A stretch of DNA of 64,000 nt, taken from positions 66,094,870 to 66,158,869 of the forward strand of contig CM043952.1 in assembly GCA_014529385.2 (NCBI GenBank), read 5' to 3'. The translations under genes were made by a program, and so were the position numbers. The notes under the pieces were generated by a model. The model saw only the letters and a list, made by a program, of their open reading frames with translations, did not search any database and was not told the DNA's origin. Origin of the DNA: Adiantum capillus-veneris. Its lineage: Eukaryota > Streptophyta > Polypodiopsida > Polypodiales > Pteridaceae. This document shows, piece after piece, positions 1 through 11,336 of this stretch; position 1 is the stretch's first letter, and every line of letters starts with the position of its first letter.

Positions 1-701
1 GCTGGTTTTGATGCTTTATTTTCTAAGTGGCTGCCCACTTATTAAGTGGGCAGCCGGCATATTTTAAAATTGGTATGAACCTGCCTAAAAACTCAATAAA
101 ACCTTATAAGCTAAAAACAATGCTTTTCACAACACTTCCCAGGCGTCCCTGGATGCAACCATATGCACAAATGCAATGTAGACATAGATTCCTCGCGAGA
201 AAGTGTCTGCTCTTCCCGGAAAACTTGTTAAAATATTCCACTTTTTTAAAAAAGCTTCTCAAAACCCATCTTTATTCTTGTGCTTGCATCTTTATGCGTA
301 TTCTTCTTTCTAGTTCGGATTTCCTACCACACCAACGAGATATTCCCTTTCTGATACTCCTGTCACCCCATCACGTGACGCATCAGGAATACTCGTTTCC
401 CGGTCTCTCCTACCGAACCAACGGTAAAACCCCTTCGCGATGCTTAATGTCGCCCATCATATGACACATCAGAGTTTTCCGTTCATGATGGCTTTTAATA
501 ATTCCAATAGATCTACAGTTCCTAACCTTACGGTTCAAGTGCACATCTTTAAATATCCTAATTTCAATAAAAAGAAATTACTCAAGAAAATAAGAAAATA
601 ACAAAATTGTCCATTTAGCAACACCAAGGACTGGACAGAACTCGACAAATGATAACTAAAGAAGAAGGAAGCTTCAAAAAAACAAGGATGCACGACCCCA
701 A
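1..701. other. Window start without a recognised gene
   Basis: No coding sequence is supported here. The one longish open frame (27-464, +) matches no family I recognise and has no compositional support. A perfect 12-bp inverted repeat with a 3-nt loop lies at 29-55. Any remaining 3' exons of the RFC gene could be expected here or further left; none was recognised. Confidence 0.5.
29..55. repeat. Perfect short hairpin
   Basis: GGCTGCCCACTT at 29-40 is followed by ATT and then by its exact reverse complement at 44-55. The 12-bp GC-rich stem could form a stable hairpin in RNA. No terminator or small-RNA role can be shown from the sequence. Confidence 0.6.
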
Positions 702-1056
702 TTGACCGAGGAACAAAAATCAAAATACCTCAAGGAGGGGAAGTGCTTTGATTGTGGAGAACAAGGACACATCTTTGCAAGGTGCCCCAAAAAGGAACAT
801 CAAGGACAATCAGAAGACAAGCCAGAGAGTTCCAGAGCAGCTGAAGAACGTGGCAGAAAAGGAAAGATGAAAGCAAGACTGATACCAGATTGTATGGGGA
901 CCGACCTCGATCAAATGGATGAAAGCACAAAACTTTGCCGCGAATGGGGCAAGGTGTGAGATCACAAAGCCCTCATCTTCTTTGACGGAGGAGCCAAGGC
1001 CAACTTTATTTCACCTGAATTGGCGGCTCGAGTCTCGACTTAGAATTACACCAGAC
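702..1056 (+). pseudogene. Ty3/gypsy gag zinc-knuckle and protease scrap
   Basis: The 702-959 frame carries a canonical retroelement zinc knuckle (CFDCGEQGHIFARC, CX2CX4HX4C), a charged linker and a REWGKV-type end like the gag-protease junction of the other gypsy elements in this window. After a frame change, about 962-1054 reads a protease start, FFDGGAKANFISPELAA, then a stop. The protease motif has DGG where D(S/T)G is usual. No reverse transcriptase or LTR was seen around it. If the RFC gene continues to the left, this scrap lies in one of its introns or beyond its broken end. Confidence 0.7.
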
Positions 1057-1875
1057 AAAATGGGGCAACAGGCAGAGGCAGTTCTAGCGGCACCCAGACG
1101 TCCTCCTAGGAATCCCTTGGTACCACAAGAACAACGCTGTGGTTGATTATTGGGCTAAGAAAGCTACCTTGGTCCTTGATGAATGAGAAGGGCAGGAAAA
1201 TTGTGCTTGATGTGAAATTGAAGAGCGAGTCAATCCCACTTGTATCGGCTTCGGCAATTTCCAAATTAACGAAATCCAATCTTTTCGTTTACTTCATAAT
1301 CCGTTACGGATACTCACTTCTAAAATGAAACGGGGTTTTGAAACAGAAAGTTGGAATGGGAACGGGAGCAGAAGCCTAAAATGGCCAATCCTTGTAACTA
1401 TGCTATGAGGGTCTATAAATGTCGCAAACCTTCCCTCAATTGGGCGGTTAGTGCCAATGCTCTTTCAAACAACCAATGTGTCTTGAAACCAGTCCACTAC
1501 AGCTGCAAGGCTTACTTTCTCCTTGGAGAAAAATCAAAGGGTGGCCTTATGCAGGGACAATCGAGGGCCCTTTTCGCCACCATCTGTATCTGATACTGAA
1601 AGAATGGAGCAAACAGAGTAAGAGATGACCCGCCAGGGACAGGAAAGCCTGTAAATTTATCCTATAGGGCCACCGAACACAAGCTTGGAGAGAACATGAG
1701 AGCACGAGATGTCTAAAAGTGAGGGATGAGAGTGAAGGTAGTATCTGTGCACACGAGAGTGTGTAAGCACGAAGATCCAACTAAAGAAGAGAGCGAGAGC
1801 ATATGTGTACTTGTATACTCGTCTAATAGCAATTAAAATATATCTTCAAAAAAAGTTGCTGCAAAAACTACTTAC
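1057..1875. other. Unassigned stretch left of RFC exon 6
   Basis: No convincing coding sequence or RNA gene. Short open frames occur on both strands but none resembles the missing RFC C-terminus or a retroelement domain. Confidence 0.4.
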
Positions 1876-1893
1876 CATCAAAAAAATAATAAC

Positions 1894-4535
1894 CTTGCAC
1901 CACAATTTAGGATACAACTAGAAGCTTTGCCAAATGACTCGTTCAAAAGCCAATATGCCATTTGCTCAATATCTTTGGGCATAGGACTTCCTGTGCAAAG
2001 GTAAACCACATCCTCCGTAATGGATGGGCATGCCATGTGAGTCGACTGCATACCAAAGGGTAAGTAAGATTTTCAGCTCATACCAGACAGTCTGATAGCT
2101 CAAAAGTTATTCACGCATTTTATCCAGATACCTGTAATATATTGAGACCCCGTCTCATGTCACCATTACTCAGCCTTACTATTGCAGCAAGCCCACTATC
2201 TGTCACATCTAACCTGAAATAGTGTCCAAGTGGTGGAAATTTTACAGGCAAAAAACGTGAAGAAAATTCACTAAAAATGCCATTATCTAGAGATATACCC
2301 CTCTTCTTTGATTATGTGATGTAGCCGTTCGGTCACACTCTCTGCACTGAGAGGAGCAAATCTGAACCTCGTACATCGAGATTGCAAAGCTGGTATAATC
2401 TTGCTGACATAGTTGCAGATAAGGCAAAATCGAGTGTTTTTGGTGTATTTTTCAATGACTGAAGAAATAAAAGCCCAAGAGGCACTTTTCATGATTATTG
2501 GAAAAATAAAATTAAATTTGAGGCAACATAGCAAGTTTATATACCTACCTCTGCGCAACGAAAACTGTGCATCTTTAGTCATAGCATCTGCTTCATCCAG
2601 TATCACCAGTTTTACACTGGCTCTAGCCCTGCATTTAACAGATTTTCTATATAATTTTCGGAACACTTTGACAGGAAATTTTCAAGAGAGAAACACTTTA
2701 ACAGGAAATATTATCCACTTTGCACATGGAAGTAGACGACCAGGTTGTCTAACATGAGTACTACACATGGTTTAAATAATTAAATACAGTGGAGATGAGG
2801 CAAAGTCTAATCATCGTTAAGCGCTGGTCTGGTACTCCTAGAAAAGCTTCACTTAAAATTGAGAAACAAAGGCCAAAGTCCTTAGTATGCATGTAGTCGA
2901 TCCTAGATTCTGTTTGCATTAATATTAGGCAGATTTTTTTGAAGTGAAATTGGATTGAATGAGGAAAAGCTCTCAAATGCGTTAAGTTTCCAATCGACTG
3001 GACATGGTCTGGTTTTGAAATATGTAGTAAAGTGAATTACCAAAAGACAATAGACCAGCAGCAAACTTCCAACACGCTACTTAACCAGCTCCAGATAGGC
3101 ACTTAGGACCCTTCCCACTTCCCAGAATTTAACAATCATAAAGAAAAGCTTAGCTGATCAACCTCACATTTCAAGACAGAGCCCATTCCCCCCAGCTAGC
3201 ACAATAACCTCTAGAGCTCCGAAAGTAAAGAGAGACACTGCCTCTATAAACAACAAAAGAAACAATGAGTAAGGATATACCCAAAAGAAATGCTTTGGGT
3301 ACTTGCAAAATCCTGTATTTGCTGTCTAACAACATCAATGCCACGATCATCTGAGGCATTAAGCTCTAAAATCATGTTCTGAAACTGAATCCCATATAGT
3401 TTGCGAGCAACAGCTAGTATGGTTGATGTCTTCCCTGTCCCAGGTGGTCCATATAGAAGTAAATGAGGCAGTCTATTTTCACCTGTGAGCCTGTCAACTA
3501 CACACAAGAAACAAAATCAGAACTCTGTCTACGATCCAAAGGTTGACACAAAAGGTGTGTGAATAACTGAGAAAATGGTCACATATAAATTAGCCAGACA
3601 CCAAGACGGAAGGTAGCTTGGACTAAAATCCGATCTCGAGGAGCTTTATCTAGGTGGTGGAAAATGGGAGCTACAGTGCAACATTGCAAGTCATCATTAG
3701 CAGCTATGTGCTTAAGAGAGCGGCATCTCAAAGTACATAAGTCTGATAGGCTCCAAATCATCGTCCAGCTATACTCCTTGAAATATAACTCTTAACTATT
3801 TTTGTCGTCATATGCATCAAAATGCTCACATGTTCTCCAAACAGAAAAATGTTGTTCTAATTTGCGGATGGGAATTTTTTAAGTACCTCAGATTCAATGG
3901 TGACATCAGATTTGTGAGGCCTGACACAGCTGATAAGGTTGCTGATGTTTAGCCCCTACAAACAGAGTAGCTCAACTCAAAAAACTAGCTTGCACTTGAA
4001 GCCCCCCTAAAATTACTGCCTTGATTTCTTGTATCAAAGGATATATTCTGTAAGGATGCATACGGACCACAAAGCACTGAATGAAATTACAGTTATAAAC
4101 ACCCCATCCATTCACCTAATCTATCTCTAGGAGTGCTCAAGCGAGCTGATCACCTAGAGAAAGTACGTAAGTACAGGGCTCCGAAAATCCAGAATGTGGA
4201 AACTAAATGTACATCGAGGTGCCATATATGAGAAGTGTAAAATGAACCACTGGGGGGTTGTGGCCCTCATCAAGGCTGAAAAAGACTGAAGTGCAAGATC
4301 ACCATATGAGATATGAGTGTCTATACTCCTCCGCTGCCCTGGAGGAGCATGCCGATGTATCCAACTGGCAGTGCAGAGTATGCACAAGCTCTAACCAAAT
4401 GTCTACCAAAGTATTCGCCATAATCAAAGGCTCGTCACTGAAGAAATGTGAACAATATGCAAATTGGTGAATAGCACCACTCATGCCCTGCATCTAGTCT
4501 CAAGAACGTAGAAGTCTGCTCCCAAGTCCACAGAA

Positions 4536-4577
<42 letters not shown>

Positions 4578-4761
4578 GAAGAGAGGACGCACTGGTGTCA
4601 ATGATGTCCTTGTGGGCTGCCACATCTGAAAGGGAGGTGGGCCGGTATTTTTCGACCCATGGTACGCTTCTGTTAGGGACGGTCAACTTGGCCTTGCCCT
4701 TCTGCGCCGCTGTTAGCTTCGACGTGACCGTGATCGGCGCGTCCAACTCCATAGCCTCCAT
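1894..4761 (-). CDS. RFC3: Replication factor C subunit, RFC3 type (partial, spliced)
   Basis: This is an AAA+ subunit of the clamp loader that places PCNA on primer-template DNA in the nucleus (plant RFC3; yeast Rfc3; human RFC5). Six exons splice in frame: 4761-4593, 3497-3281, 2628-2549, 2458-2299, 2213-2132 and 2045 to about 1894, all with GT/AG borders. The spliced 286 codons show PWVEKYRP (residues 34-41), Walker [10 protein letters not shown], Walker [10 protein letters not shown], a sensor-1-like CNYVSKI, and [10 protein letters not shown] holding the SRC arginine finger. Exon 6 ends near [20 protein letters not shown]. Family members run to about 340-370 residues, so roughly the last 75 are missing. 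The start was chosen because the ATG at 4761 gives the family-like N-terminus. Exon 6 meets an in-frame TGA (1880-1878) just before a consensus GTAAGT donor (1875), so it must use a weaker donor near 1893 or the gene is broken. Confidence 0.9.
2659..3280 (-). other. RFC intron 2
   Basis: The interval between exons 2 and 3 (the intron itself is 3280-2629) holds no other recognisable gene. Exon 2 ends in phase 2 at GG|GTATAT and exon 3 starts after GCAG. Joining them gives [17 protein letters not shown], as expected for the family. Confidence 0.6.
3498..4592 (-). other. RFC intron 1
   Basis: This roughly 1.1-kb interval joins exon 1 (ending ATTGACACCA|GTGCGT) to exon 2 (TGTGTAG|TTGACAGG) and restores the family sequence [15 protein letters not shown]. 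It contains a CT microsatellite directly after exon 1 and no recognised gene. Confidence 0.8.
4538..4575. repeat. (CT)n microsatellite in RFC intron 1
   Basis: An uninterrupted CT dinucleotide run of about 38 bp, starting 18 bp inside the intron. Open frames through it (Arg-Glu or Leu-Ser runs) are artefacts. Confidence 0.95.
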
Positions 4762-5625
4762 ACTGACCAGCGCGGGAACGCCTCAAAGCATGGCACTTAA
4801 ATTACTAACATTCCTTATTTTGTATTAACGCATTAACGCAGTAGTTTGCCTTGATGGCTTTGATGTGCAGATGATGTGAAATGAAAACAAGTAGTAGGTG
4901 GTACCTTTTAACTTATGTCATGGCTTGTTTGGAGGCTTTGCAATGTTTCTGTTAGAGTTTTACGATCTCACCTAATGATTGGAATTTGGAGTTAGTCAAT
5001 GTGTAAAGGCGAAGAATTTGCAGACAATTTTGTTAGATGCAAAAATGCGCTACGGCCAAAGAAACATCGACTCTGTTTTTATATTGCTATTTCTCTTTTA
5101 GGTGGTACACTATCAATGCTTTCTTTTTACATATATAGTCTATTGCATTTCTACAAAGTGGTGCATGGCTGAGCCTCTTAGCAAATTCTACAAACATGAT
5201 TATATGTAAGAGGTTGCAAATCATTCTCTGATACAAAGGCTAGGAGCTCCTCATAGACACTATTTTTTATGAGTTGCTAGCCCTTGTTCTACAAAATTTG
5301 GAGTGCTCTACTTCATTTTTACGAGTGAGAGAGAGAGAGAGAGAGAGAGAGTCCTCCTTTTGGTCTATCTTGGGTTGGCAAGGCTACCAAGCTTGATTAT
5401 ACGAATTGGATATGTTAGCATGGTGTGAGGAGATGAAAGCTAAGAAAAATCAATATAATCATAAAACTTTAATTGAGAATGGAGTGGAATCTAGAATTGG
5501 TTTCAACATTGGGAACGCAATTGGACTCTATGTCTCTACTACACTCTCTTGCTTGCTTGTATCCTTGCGTCTTTCGTCACCAAATTTCATTTGTGGTCTA
5601 CTTAAATTGTTCTCTCTCTAGAATT
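4762..5625. other. RFC 5' flank, probable promoter region
   Basis: This interval lies upstream of the RFC start codon and before retroelement A. No clear TATA box was identified. A (GA)n run at about 5326-5351 is the main landmark; GA tracts are common in plant promoters, but no function can be shown. The open frame 5406-5621 is not recognised. Confidence 0.4.
5326..5351. repeat. (GA)n microsatellite
   Basis: A pure GA run of about 26 bp about 570 bp upstream of the RFC start codon. Confidence 0.95.
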
Positions 5626-5765
5626 GGCCATTCTAGTGAGAGAAAATAAAAATAATAGAAGGGTCAATTATGTACAATGGCCAAAGGAATGTGTTTGTGA
5701 ACTAAAGAGTTTCAGAATCTAAATGCATTTTTCAGAAGTGCCATCGGAATCCGATAAGGGTTCAA
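5626..5765 (+). repeat. Left direct repeat of element A
   Basis: It matches 9684-9821 with scattered differences over its full length and runs straight into the protease remnant, which suggests an internal deletion removed gag. Confidence 0.75.
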
Positions 5766-5766
5766 T

Positions 5767-6162
5767 TTGATTCTGGCTCCATACAATTATATATATGTAG
5801 GGTTAGCATCAAAGCTAAGAATACATGCTCATGAGATGGAACAAACATACGCTGTTGAAGGACCCTTTGAAGGCCTGGAGAATCATGTCACACCTTTGAT
5901 TAGTAAGTTAAGGCTTCATGTGCAAGCGTATGTGGACAAAGAGGATGTTCTAATCTCTCTACTCAAGTATGAGGATGTGTTGCTTGGAGTACCCTGGTTC
6001 AACCATATGGCTACTTCCATAAGGCTTCATGTGCAAGCCTATGTGGACAAAGAGGATTTTCTCATCTCTCTACTCAAGTATGAGGATGTGTTGCTTGGAG
6101 TACCTTGGTTCGACCATATGGCTACTTCCATCAAGTTTCCAGAGAGGTTGGTAGCATTTTAG
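5767..6162 (+). pseudogene. Gypsy A aspartic protease remnant with tandem duplication
   Basis: The frame reads VGLASKLRIHAHEME, then LISKLRLHVQAYVDKED and DVLLGVPWFDHMATSIKFPE. This is the C-terminal half of the same protease that reads LILFDTGSTHSF-type in relatives B1 and C; the catalytic DTG itself is lost here. A 111-bp (37-codon) tandem duplication (5911-6021 and 6022-6132) repeats the RLHVQAYVDKED...PWF(N/D)HMATS block. A linker with PGELPL-type residues, which precedes reverse transcriptase in relatives, follows at 6184-6417. Confidence 0.8.
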
Positions 6163-6417
6163 CACAAGGGTAGAGACATCACTTTGCAAGTTAATGAGAA
6201 GGGCACACCATCCCCATTGTATCACATAACTCCTTTAACCATAAAGGATTCAATTTTTTCTTACATGATCTTTGTCAAGGATACTGCTAAGAATGATGTT
6301 GTCTCTTCTAATGGTTCATTAAATGGAGAAAGTGATCTTTATTCGTTTCTAAATGAACACGCTGATCTTTTTATCAATAACATCCCAGGAGAGTTACCTC
6401 TTGGAAGGGTGGAATGA

Positions 6418-7140
6418 TGATCATAGGATTGAGCTGGTACCAGAAAGCTCTCCTCCTAACAAGCCTCCTTAACGTGTCTTGCCAACTCATTAAGAGGAGA
6501 TTATGTCACAAGTTAACAAACTTATGAAAAAGGGAATGATAAGACCTAGTTCTTTGCCATATTGTTCTCTTGTCTTATTAGTGCACAAAAAAGACAGTAC
6601 ACACAAAAGGCATGTGATGAGGATTTGTTTAATAAGTTGCAAGGATCTACTATCATCAAATATAAATTGTATCAAAAGATATTCACAAGACAGCCCTTAA
6701 GGACAACTTTTGGCTTCTACAAATATCTTGTCATGCCTTTTGGGTTGATAAATGCTCCAGCCACATTCAATCAAATGATGAAAGAACCTTTCATGTGCAT
6801 AGGGCTTATACACAATTATCCTTTGATGATTTATAGTCTACTATAAGTCCCTAGAAGAACACAGAGCATCTCAAGGTAGTATTTTCAAGCATTGCAAGAG
6901 AATAAGCTATTTAATAAACTTTTGAAGTTAGAAGAGATTCAATATTAGGCCATATTATCTCCAAGGATGGTATCTGTGTGGATCCACAAAAGCTTGAGGT
7001 GATAATAAATGGCATGAACTAAGGAATCTACATGAGCTACGAATGTTTATTGGAATGTGATCATACTATAGAAGATTCATTACAAAACTCTTTGCCATAG
7101 CAGGACCAATACATGATTTGGCCAAGAAGAACATCAAGTA
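6418..7140 (+). pseudogene. Gypsy A reverse transcriptase remnant
   Basis: Pieces in different frames match the reverse transcriptase of relative C: KLMKKGMIRPSSLPYCSLVL, then RTTFGFYKYLVMPFGLINAP and ATFNQMMKEPF. The acidic catalytic segment (FDDIIIYS in C) is reduced to LMIYS, so the domain cannot work. The segment between the first two blocks, including the DLKSGYHQ region, is deleted. Confidence 0.75.
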
Positions 7141-7195
7141 TGAATGGATTGAGAAGGAGAGAAAACCTTTCACTAAGTTTTAAGAGAGAATCATG

Positions 7196-7607
7196 TCTCA
7201 ACCTATCTCATTGCTAGCAAACTGCGCAAACCATTTGAGGTCCATTGTGATGCTAGTGGTGATTGCCTTGGAGCGGCACTTCTTCAAGAAGGGCATGCCA
7301 TAGAATATGAGAGTCGCCAAGTGCACCTTGATGAGATGATTCTTGGCATCTATGAAAAAGAGCTTCTAGTTGTCTTACATGCCTTGGATACTTGGAAGCA
7401 TTACTTGCTTGGGACACCCTTCATCATTCAAATGGATTATCATAGTCTCAAGTACTTCATGACACAAACCAAACTTTCTGACAAACAAATGAGGTGGGAA
7501 ATTGCTCACATTCCTGGCAAGCACATCTACCATAGCACTAGGGAAGATGCAATAATAGTATGTGGTTCAAGATGGCTATCTTCTCTATGGATCTTTGATA
7601 TGTGTTA
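7196..7607 (+). pseudogene. Gypsy A RNase H remnant
   Basis: The 7321-7608 frame reads EKELLVVLHALDTWKHYLLG, then FIIQMDYHSLKYFMTQTKLS and IAHIPGKH. This is the second half of a retroviral-type RNase H plus the link toward integrase. The first half (about 7196-7320) is out of frame. Part of the link is missing relative to C. Confidence 0.75.
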
Positions 7608-7619
7608 GGTAAACTGGTT

Positions 7620-8872
7620 TGTATGAATTGCATGCTCCACCATACACTAGACATAGAGGGATTCAAGCAACAATGAATGTAATTGAGACATGTTTCTTTT
7701 GACCTTCAATGAAAAAGAACATTCAAGAATATGTAACTCAATGCATTACTTGCCAAAAGAAAAAATATGACCATGGGAAGCAATGTGGTTTGCTCCAGCC
7801 ACTCCCAATTCCTAATTCTCCATGGGAGAGTATTGCTATGGATTTTATCTTTGGCTTACCAAAGTCTATCCATGGGAATACAAGAACATGGACAATAGTA
7901 GACATGTTTAGTAAGCAATCTCATGTTATACATGTCAGAAAGACTATTAAAGCTCCACATATGGCACAACTATCTATCTCTCAAATATTTAAGTATCATG
8001 GTTTGCCAACGAGTATTGTTTTCGATAGAGATCCCATAATGACCAATAATTTTTGGAAGGGACTCTTTGAGAATCTTCTCAATTTCTCTTCAACCTATCA
8101 TCCTCAAATGGATGGGCAAAGAGAACTTGTGAACTCCATCGTGCTTGATATATTAAAAGCTTATGTAGTGGAAGTAGACCAATGCAACCAATGGGAGAAG
8201 TATCTATCTCTACTAGAATATGCATACAACAATACTGTGCATTCTCCTATGGGTAAAGCACCTTTTGAGGGGATCGAAGGAAGGTGAAAACTTCCCTCCA
8301 TTTTGAAAATGCATGATGGGAAGATCTTCGCTACTAATGAGAATAGTCGTGACACAATGCGTTTGCTAAGATCAAAGAAGCTATCTCTATTGCATAGCAA
8401 AATCACAAAGTTGTTGCTAACAAGCATAGAATAACTCTCTAGTTCAAAGAGAGATCCCATAATGACCAATAATTTTTGGAAGGGACTCTTTGAGAATCTT
8501 CTCAATTTCTCTTCAACCTATCATCCTCAAATGGATGGGCAAAGAGAACTTGTGAACTCCATCGTGCTTGATATATTAAAAGCTTATGTAGTGGAAGTAG
8601 ACCAATGCAACCAATGGGAGAAGTATCTACCTCTACTAGAATATGCATACAACAATACTGTGCATTCTCCTATGGGTAAAGCACCTTTTGAGGGGATCGA
8701 AGGAAGGTCAAAACTTCCCTCCATTTTGAAAATGCATGATGGGAAGATCTTCGCTACTAATGAGAATAGTCGTGACACAATGAGTTTGCTAAGATCAAAG
8801 AAGCTATCTCTATTGCATAGCAAAATCACAAAGTTGTTGCTAACAAGCATAGAATAACTCTCTAGTTCAAAG
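7620..8872 (+). pseudogene. Gypsy A integrase with 423-bp tandem duplication
   Basis: The frame 7709-8287 has the CITCQKKKYDHGKQ zinc-binding end, then MDFIFGLPKS (first catalytic Asp), DRDPIMTNNFW (second Asp region) and YHPQMDGQRELVN (Glu region), ending GKAPFEGIEGR. A tandem copy of 423 bp (8027-8449, repeated at 8450-8872) duplicates the second half of the catalytic core. By eye the copies differ at three positions; one makes a TGA in copy 1 (8284-8286) that is TCA in copy 2. Function is lost because the core is duplicated. Confidence 0.85.
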
Positions 8873-9300
8873 AGAACGAGTGGGTTCTCTTAAAGTTTCC
8901 CGAAGCTAGTTTACAGCACTTTGCGGGCAAAACCTAACATGGAGAACTCATGGGTCATCAAAAGTACTACGCAAAATTAACACGCAGGTAATATGGACCA
9001 TTCAAGATTCTAGAACCAATTAATGAAATGGATTATCAACTTAAGCTATCCTCTCATTGGCCATAATGCATTCCATGTGAGTCTACTAAAGGGCTACAAG
9101 GGTGATCCTCCACAGTAGCAAAAGATCCTCTAGAATTTGAAGCAGCTGAAGAGATATTGCAACCCAACCATACCATCCGCCTAAAGACAAGGTGTTATGC
9201 AATGATAAGGTACTACATAAGTATCTCATGCTAAATGGATGCAAGAGCCATAATTAAAGGATAGTATATCACTTGTAGAAACCTGCAATGAATTACATAC
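8873..9300 (+). pseudogene. Gypsy A integrase C-terminal tail
   Basis: Fragments read [39 protein letters not shown] and FHVSLLKGYKGDPP with interposed stops. The same order is seen in relatives B2 and C, where the protein ends soon after RWMQGIQ. It corresponds to the DNA-binding and chromodomain-like tail of Ty3 integrases. Confidence 0.7.
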
Positions 9301-9683
9301 AGGCCCTAGGCCGCTTGTTACATCGATGTGTTAAAACACAGTATAATGAAGAATAGCACGATTCTCTCTTTTGAGATCTATTGTTTCAAGTTCTTCACGA
9401 ATGTTTAAATGTCATTTGTATGCATACCAAATGTTGCACACTCGTGGTAGATTAGTTTCTTTCGAGTACCGAGTGGACTCGAAATCTACTATGAAACGAT
9501 GCTACTGCTAAATGTGTAGACATACTTGCGGCATATTTTATCCCAAATGCCAAGTAGCTTGGTCATCTACTTTCAAACAATGTCAAATGTGCTAAAGGTG
9601 GATCCTAAGCAAAAAGCCAATGGACCAAAGATACCTCTATTGAATAGAAGCATAGTTAAGGATGACTATGATCTCAAGTGCGG
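9301..9683. other. Noncoding 3' spacer of element A
   Basis: Between the integrase tail and the right direct repeat. The phrase AAGGATGACTATGATCTCAAG near 9658 matches the same place in elements B and C, just before their 3' LTRs, which supports this being the polypurine-tract side of A. Confidence 0.5.
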
Positions 9684-9821
9684 GGCCATTCTAGTGAGAG
9701 AATAAAAATAGTAGAAGGGCCAATTATGTACAATGGGTAAAGGAATGTGTTCATGAACTAGTGACTTTCAGAATCTCAATGCATCTTTTAAAAGTGCCAT
9801 TGAAATTTAATAAGGGTTCAA
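9684..9821 (+). repeat. Right direct repeat of element A
   Basis: Partner of 5626-5765. It follows a G-rich AGTGCGGGG stretch that could be the polypurine tract, in which case this is an LTR remnant. Confidence 0.7.
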
Positions 9822-10764
9822 ATGGGACTAATCAAGACTAAAATAGTAAGTTTTTATGATTGTAACGGGTCTCGAATGCCTCCGAAAGCAAGTTGAACAA
9901 CCACCCAAAAGGTGGAACCATACTTCCATTTTGTTCCACTCTGGTACCTCAGATTCTGCAAGTCCATACACAGGAGGAATTGCAAGCATAAATAAAATCA
10001 ATACATTCATCAATGACTCAATTGCTTCCCATCACAAAATGGAGAAAGGCATTTCTCAACAATGTGTGGCTTGACAATGCTCAACAAGGCATCCTTTGTT
10101 TCTTCCTCTATCTTATCGGAACTGAAATGTGTAATATGAATACGGCCGCCATTACCATCTGCAATAATCTCCATACCACACTTTGTTAGCAAATCAAGCC
10201 TCACTTATTCCACACAATAGATAAAAATCACTTTTTAGGAGACACCCACCGGATGATGAGTGTGTAACAATTGGCAAGTTCAACACATCCAATATTTTTG
10301 TTCAAGACTTGTAGCAAAGTCAATTATGTCCTTTGCATACATTCCAAACCTTTTTCTTGAACAACATTAGAAAGATAGCAAATACATGGGGGTGAAAACT
10401 CTTGTCAACTTTTCTATGAAAGTTTACACAACAATACAAGTTTCACAACCTACTTTTTTCCTTGGTTCGAACAAGTCTCTGCAAGCCTCTAGCCGCTCCA
10501 GAATGTTCCACCTACATAACAAAAATTGATGTGCTGTTAATGCAAACTTTCATAATCAAAATGGAAATATAGTTTTTACAAAGTAGCCACTAATTGCACA
10601 CCTGAGACATAGCACCTATTTCTTCTCTTTGAGACACTTGCACACTAGACTCTATATTGCTAGCATCTCAGGGGTATGTTGTGGCACACATTGTGTTGTG
10701 TTGTATTTGCATATGCATACATAGAAAAAAGTTTCACAAAACTATGACAATCTTTGGTGGCTCT
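9822..10764. other. Unassigned region
   Basis: No recognised family. A minus-strand frame at 10204-10010 (residues such as GRIHITHFSSDKIEEETKD and VEKCLSPFCDGKQL) has protein-like composition and could be an exon or a pseudogene piece, but I cannot name it. Confidence 0.35.
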
Positions 10765-11336
10765 TTATGATTGTATATATTTGTGATTAGGCTTATCTCT
10801 TTTGATCGGGGCCTTCTCTGGTACCTTGATCTTCTGCAAGTTGGCCACTACTTCCAAGAAAGCCCCATCGATATCGGAGAGCAGTGATGAAGATCCATTT
10901 TGGGCCCTAGGGAATGGCTTTCCAACATCTGGAAGAGGGGTATTCACTCATGAGATAATGTGTGTGGGTGTTGAACTTGTTGGGATGCTATGATTGAGGG
11001 CTGCCCTCTAGGCCCGAGTGAGGACACCAGCGGGCTCCTCTACCGATTGTAGCTTGTCTTGAGGGGCAACAACATGGGCGGAAGGTGGCGGCTAAGGGAT
11101 GGTGCTAACTGCTATCAGATTGATCTTGGGAAAGGTAAATACAGGTTGGCTCTAACTTGGGTGATGTTTGAAGGCATGGATGGACGATGTTTGGGACAAT
11201 CCTTACTAGAGTGATCCTTAGCCTCAGGGTAATGACGACAGAGAGGAGACCCTTTTGGTAGGGGGCATTTACTTTGGTAATGCCCATATTCCCCACATCT
11301 ATAGCACAAAATGGGCCAGTTGGATGGACGAGTCAA
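10765..11336 (-). pseudogene. Tat-like gag scrap with zinc knuckle
   Basis: The minus-strand frame 11336-11115 carries a zinc knuckle, CYRCGEYGHYQSKC, and a second damaged one (CRHYPEAKDHSSKDC, one Cys replaced by Tyr). Further on, in another frame, it reads EEPAGVLTRA, a stop, RAALNHS and then VNTPLPDVGKPFPRAQNG. The VLTRA motif resembles the gag-protease border of element D (VLTRSN), so this is probably the gag end of a related Ty3 element. Stops and frame changes make it nonfunctional. Confidence 0.6.

Larger units (their letters stand above)
5626..9821 (+). mobile_element. Decayed Ty3/gypsy element A
   Basis: A plus-strand remnant in the order protease, reverse transcriptase, RNase H, integrase and integrase C-terminus. 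It has lost gag. It is bounded by an imperfect 138-140 bp direct repeat at 5626-5765 and 9684-9821 that begins GGCCATTCTAGTGAGAG. These may be what is left of its LTRs, although they are much shorter than the 1.3-1.7 kb LTRs of relatives B and C. Protein sequence places it in the same family as B1, B2 and C. Every domain has stops, frameshifts or deletions. Confidence 0.8.

Noticed and set aside
27..464. 145-codon open frame at the window start
   Set aside because: No similarity or domain pattern, no context, and a large fraction lies in ordinary AT-rich plant intergenic sequence.
5626..9821. Calling the 138-140 bp direct repeats definite LTRs of element A
   Set aside because: They lack a clear TG...CA border and a primer site, and are ten times shorter than LTRs of the same family, so only a possible LTR remnant is claimed.
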